From Acidobacteriaceae bacterium (GTDB lineage Bacteria; Acidobacteriota; Terriglobia; Terriglobales; Acidobacteriaceae): a stretch of DNA of 6,512 bases. The DNA is taken from positions 152 to 6,663 of the forward strand of contig PLBX01000463.1 of NCBI GenBank assembly GCA_003135495.1, in the 5' to 3' direction. Below the pieces are notes generated by a model. It had not been told where the DNA came from, did not search any database, and saw only the letters and a list, made by a program, of their open reading frames with translations. The number at the start of each line of letters is the position of its first letter. The stretch's first letter is position 1. This document shows, piece after piece, positions 6,352 to 6,512 of this stretch. The position numbers and the translations under genes were made by a program.

Positions 6352-6512
6352 CAAGACGTTTTATGATTACTCTGACAATTCTGCTGAGTGCCGGTGATTT
6401 TTCCGCACGACAGCGCCTGGGTCTCGAAAACCCGTTCGCATCGGAAGGCCGGCTTTTGGTATACCTTTTTCTTGTTACCAGCGCTACCGGAGACCCGAGT
6501 TTTTTCGCGAGA
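6352..6512. other. Upstream region of the peptidase-led operon
   Basis: These 161 bases precede the first visible operon gene. I see no clear promoter match. A plus-strand frame from ATG 6363 stays open to the window edge (50 codons) and a minus-strand frame of 24 codons lies at 6441-6367, but neither has a ribosome binding site or a recognisable product. The main structure is the inverted repeat listed separately. Confidence 0.5.
6419..6496. repeat. Long-range inverted repeat GGGTCTC / GAGACCC
   Basis: GGGTCTC at 6419-6425 is the exact complement of GAGACCC at 6490-6496, separated by 64 bases that include the 8-base palindrome GGTATACC. On the plus strand a run of six T (6500-6505) follows the right arm, and a small hairpin (6388-6394 with 6403-6408) precedes the left arm. 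The arrangement could fold as a structured RNA ending in a T-run, but a 7-bp match at this distance can also arise by chance. Confidence 0.4.

Noticed and set aside
6367..6441. A 24-codon minus-strand ORF just upstream of the peptidase gene, a tempting place for a precursor peptide
   Set aside because: It has no ribosome binding site, no cysteine, no leader/core layout or double-glycine motif, and it overlaps the inverted repeat. I could not distinguish it from a chance ORF.
6363..6512. Plus-strand frame from ATG 6363 open to the window edge (50 codons)
   Set aside because: There is no ribosome binding site, codon third positions show no coding bias and no motif is seen. It may still be the start of a divergent gene, but the window does not support calling it.

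Overview
The window looks like chromosomal DNA from an acidobacterium (Acidobacteriota, Terriglobia/Koribacter-like). This is inferred from family resemblance: a serine/threonine kinase with an N-terminus typical of the large acidobacterial kinase families, a large c-di-GMP protein, and a PqqD/radical-SAM operon. The base composition is moderately GC-rich. I see no rRNA, tRNA, CRISPR array or insertion sequence.

Left part (1-707): the 5' part of a Ser/Thr protein kinase gene runs leftward out of the window. A divergent spacer of about 317 bases follows. Middle (708-3488, plus strand): one long reading frame encodes a c-di-GMP signalling protein with about eight membrane segments, then HD-GYP, GAF, GGDEF and PilZ domains. 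It is interrupted by an in-frame TAG at 1374-1376, so it must be annotated as two reading frames: a membrane part and a soluble catalytic part. The reading frame continues undamaged on both sides of the TAG. A recent nonsense mutation, a sequence error or (less likely) readthrough are the possible explanations.

Right part (3533-6351, minus strand): a tight four-gene operon, transcribed right to left. It encodes an S26-type peptidase with a Ser/His pair, an HPr-kinase-like P-loop protein, a PqqD-family protein (RiPP recognition element) and a radical SAM/SPASM protein. The junctions overlap by 4, 8 and 1 bases, so the genes are probably translationally coupled. Peptide binder, modifying radical enzyme, possible peptide kinase and possible leader peptidase together look like a peptide-modification (RiPP-type) system. 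No convincing precursor gene is visible. It may lie beyond the right edge, or the target may be encoded elsewhere.

The last 160 bases (6352-6512) are the upstream region of this operon. They contain a long-range inverted repeat followed by a T-run and could hold a structured RNA or a divergent gene start, but neither is established.
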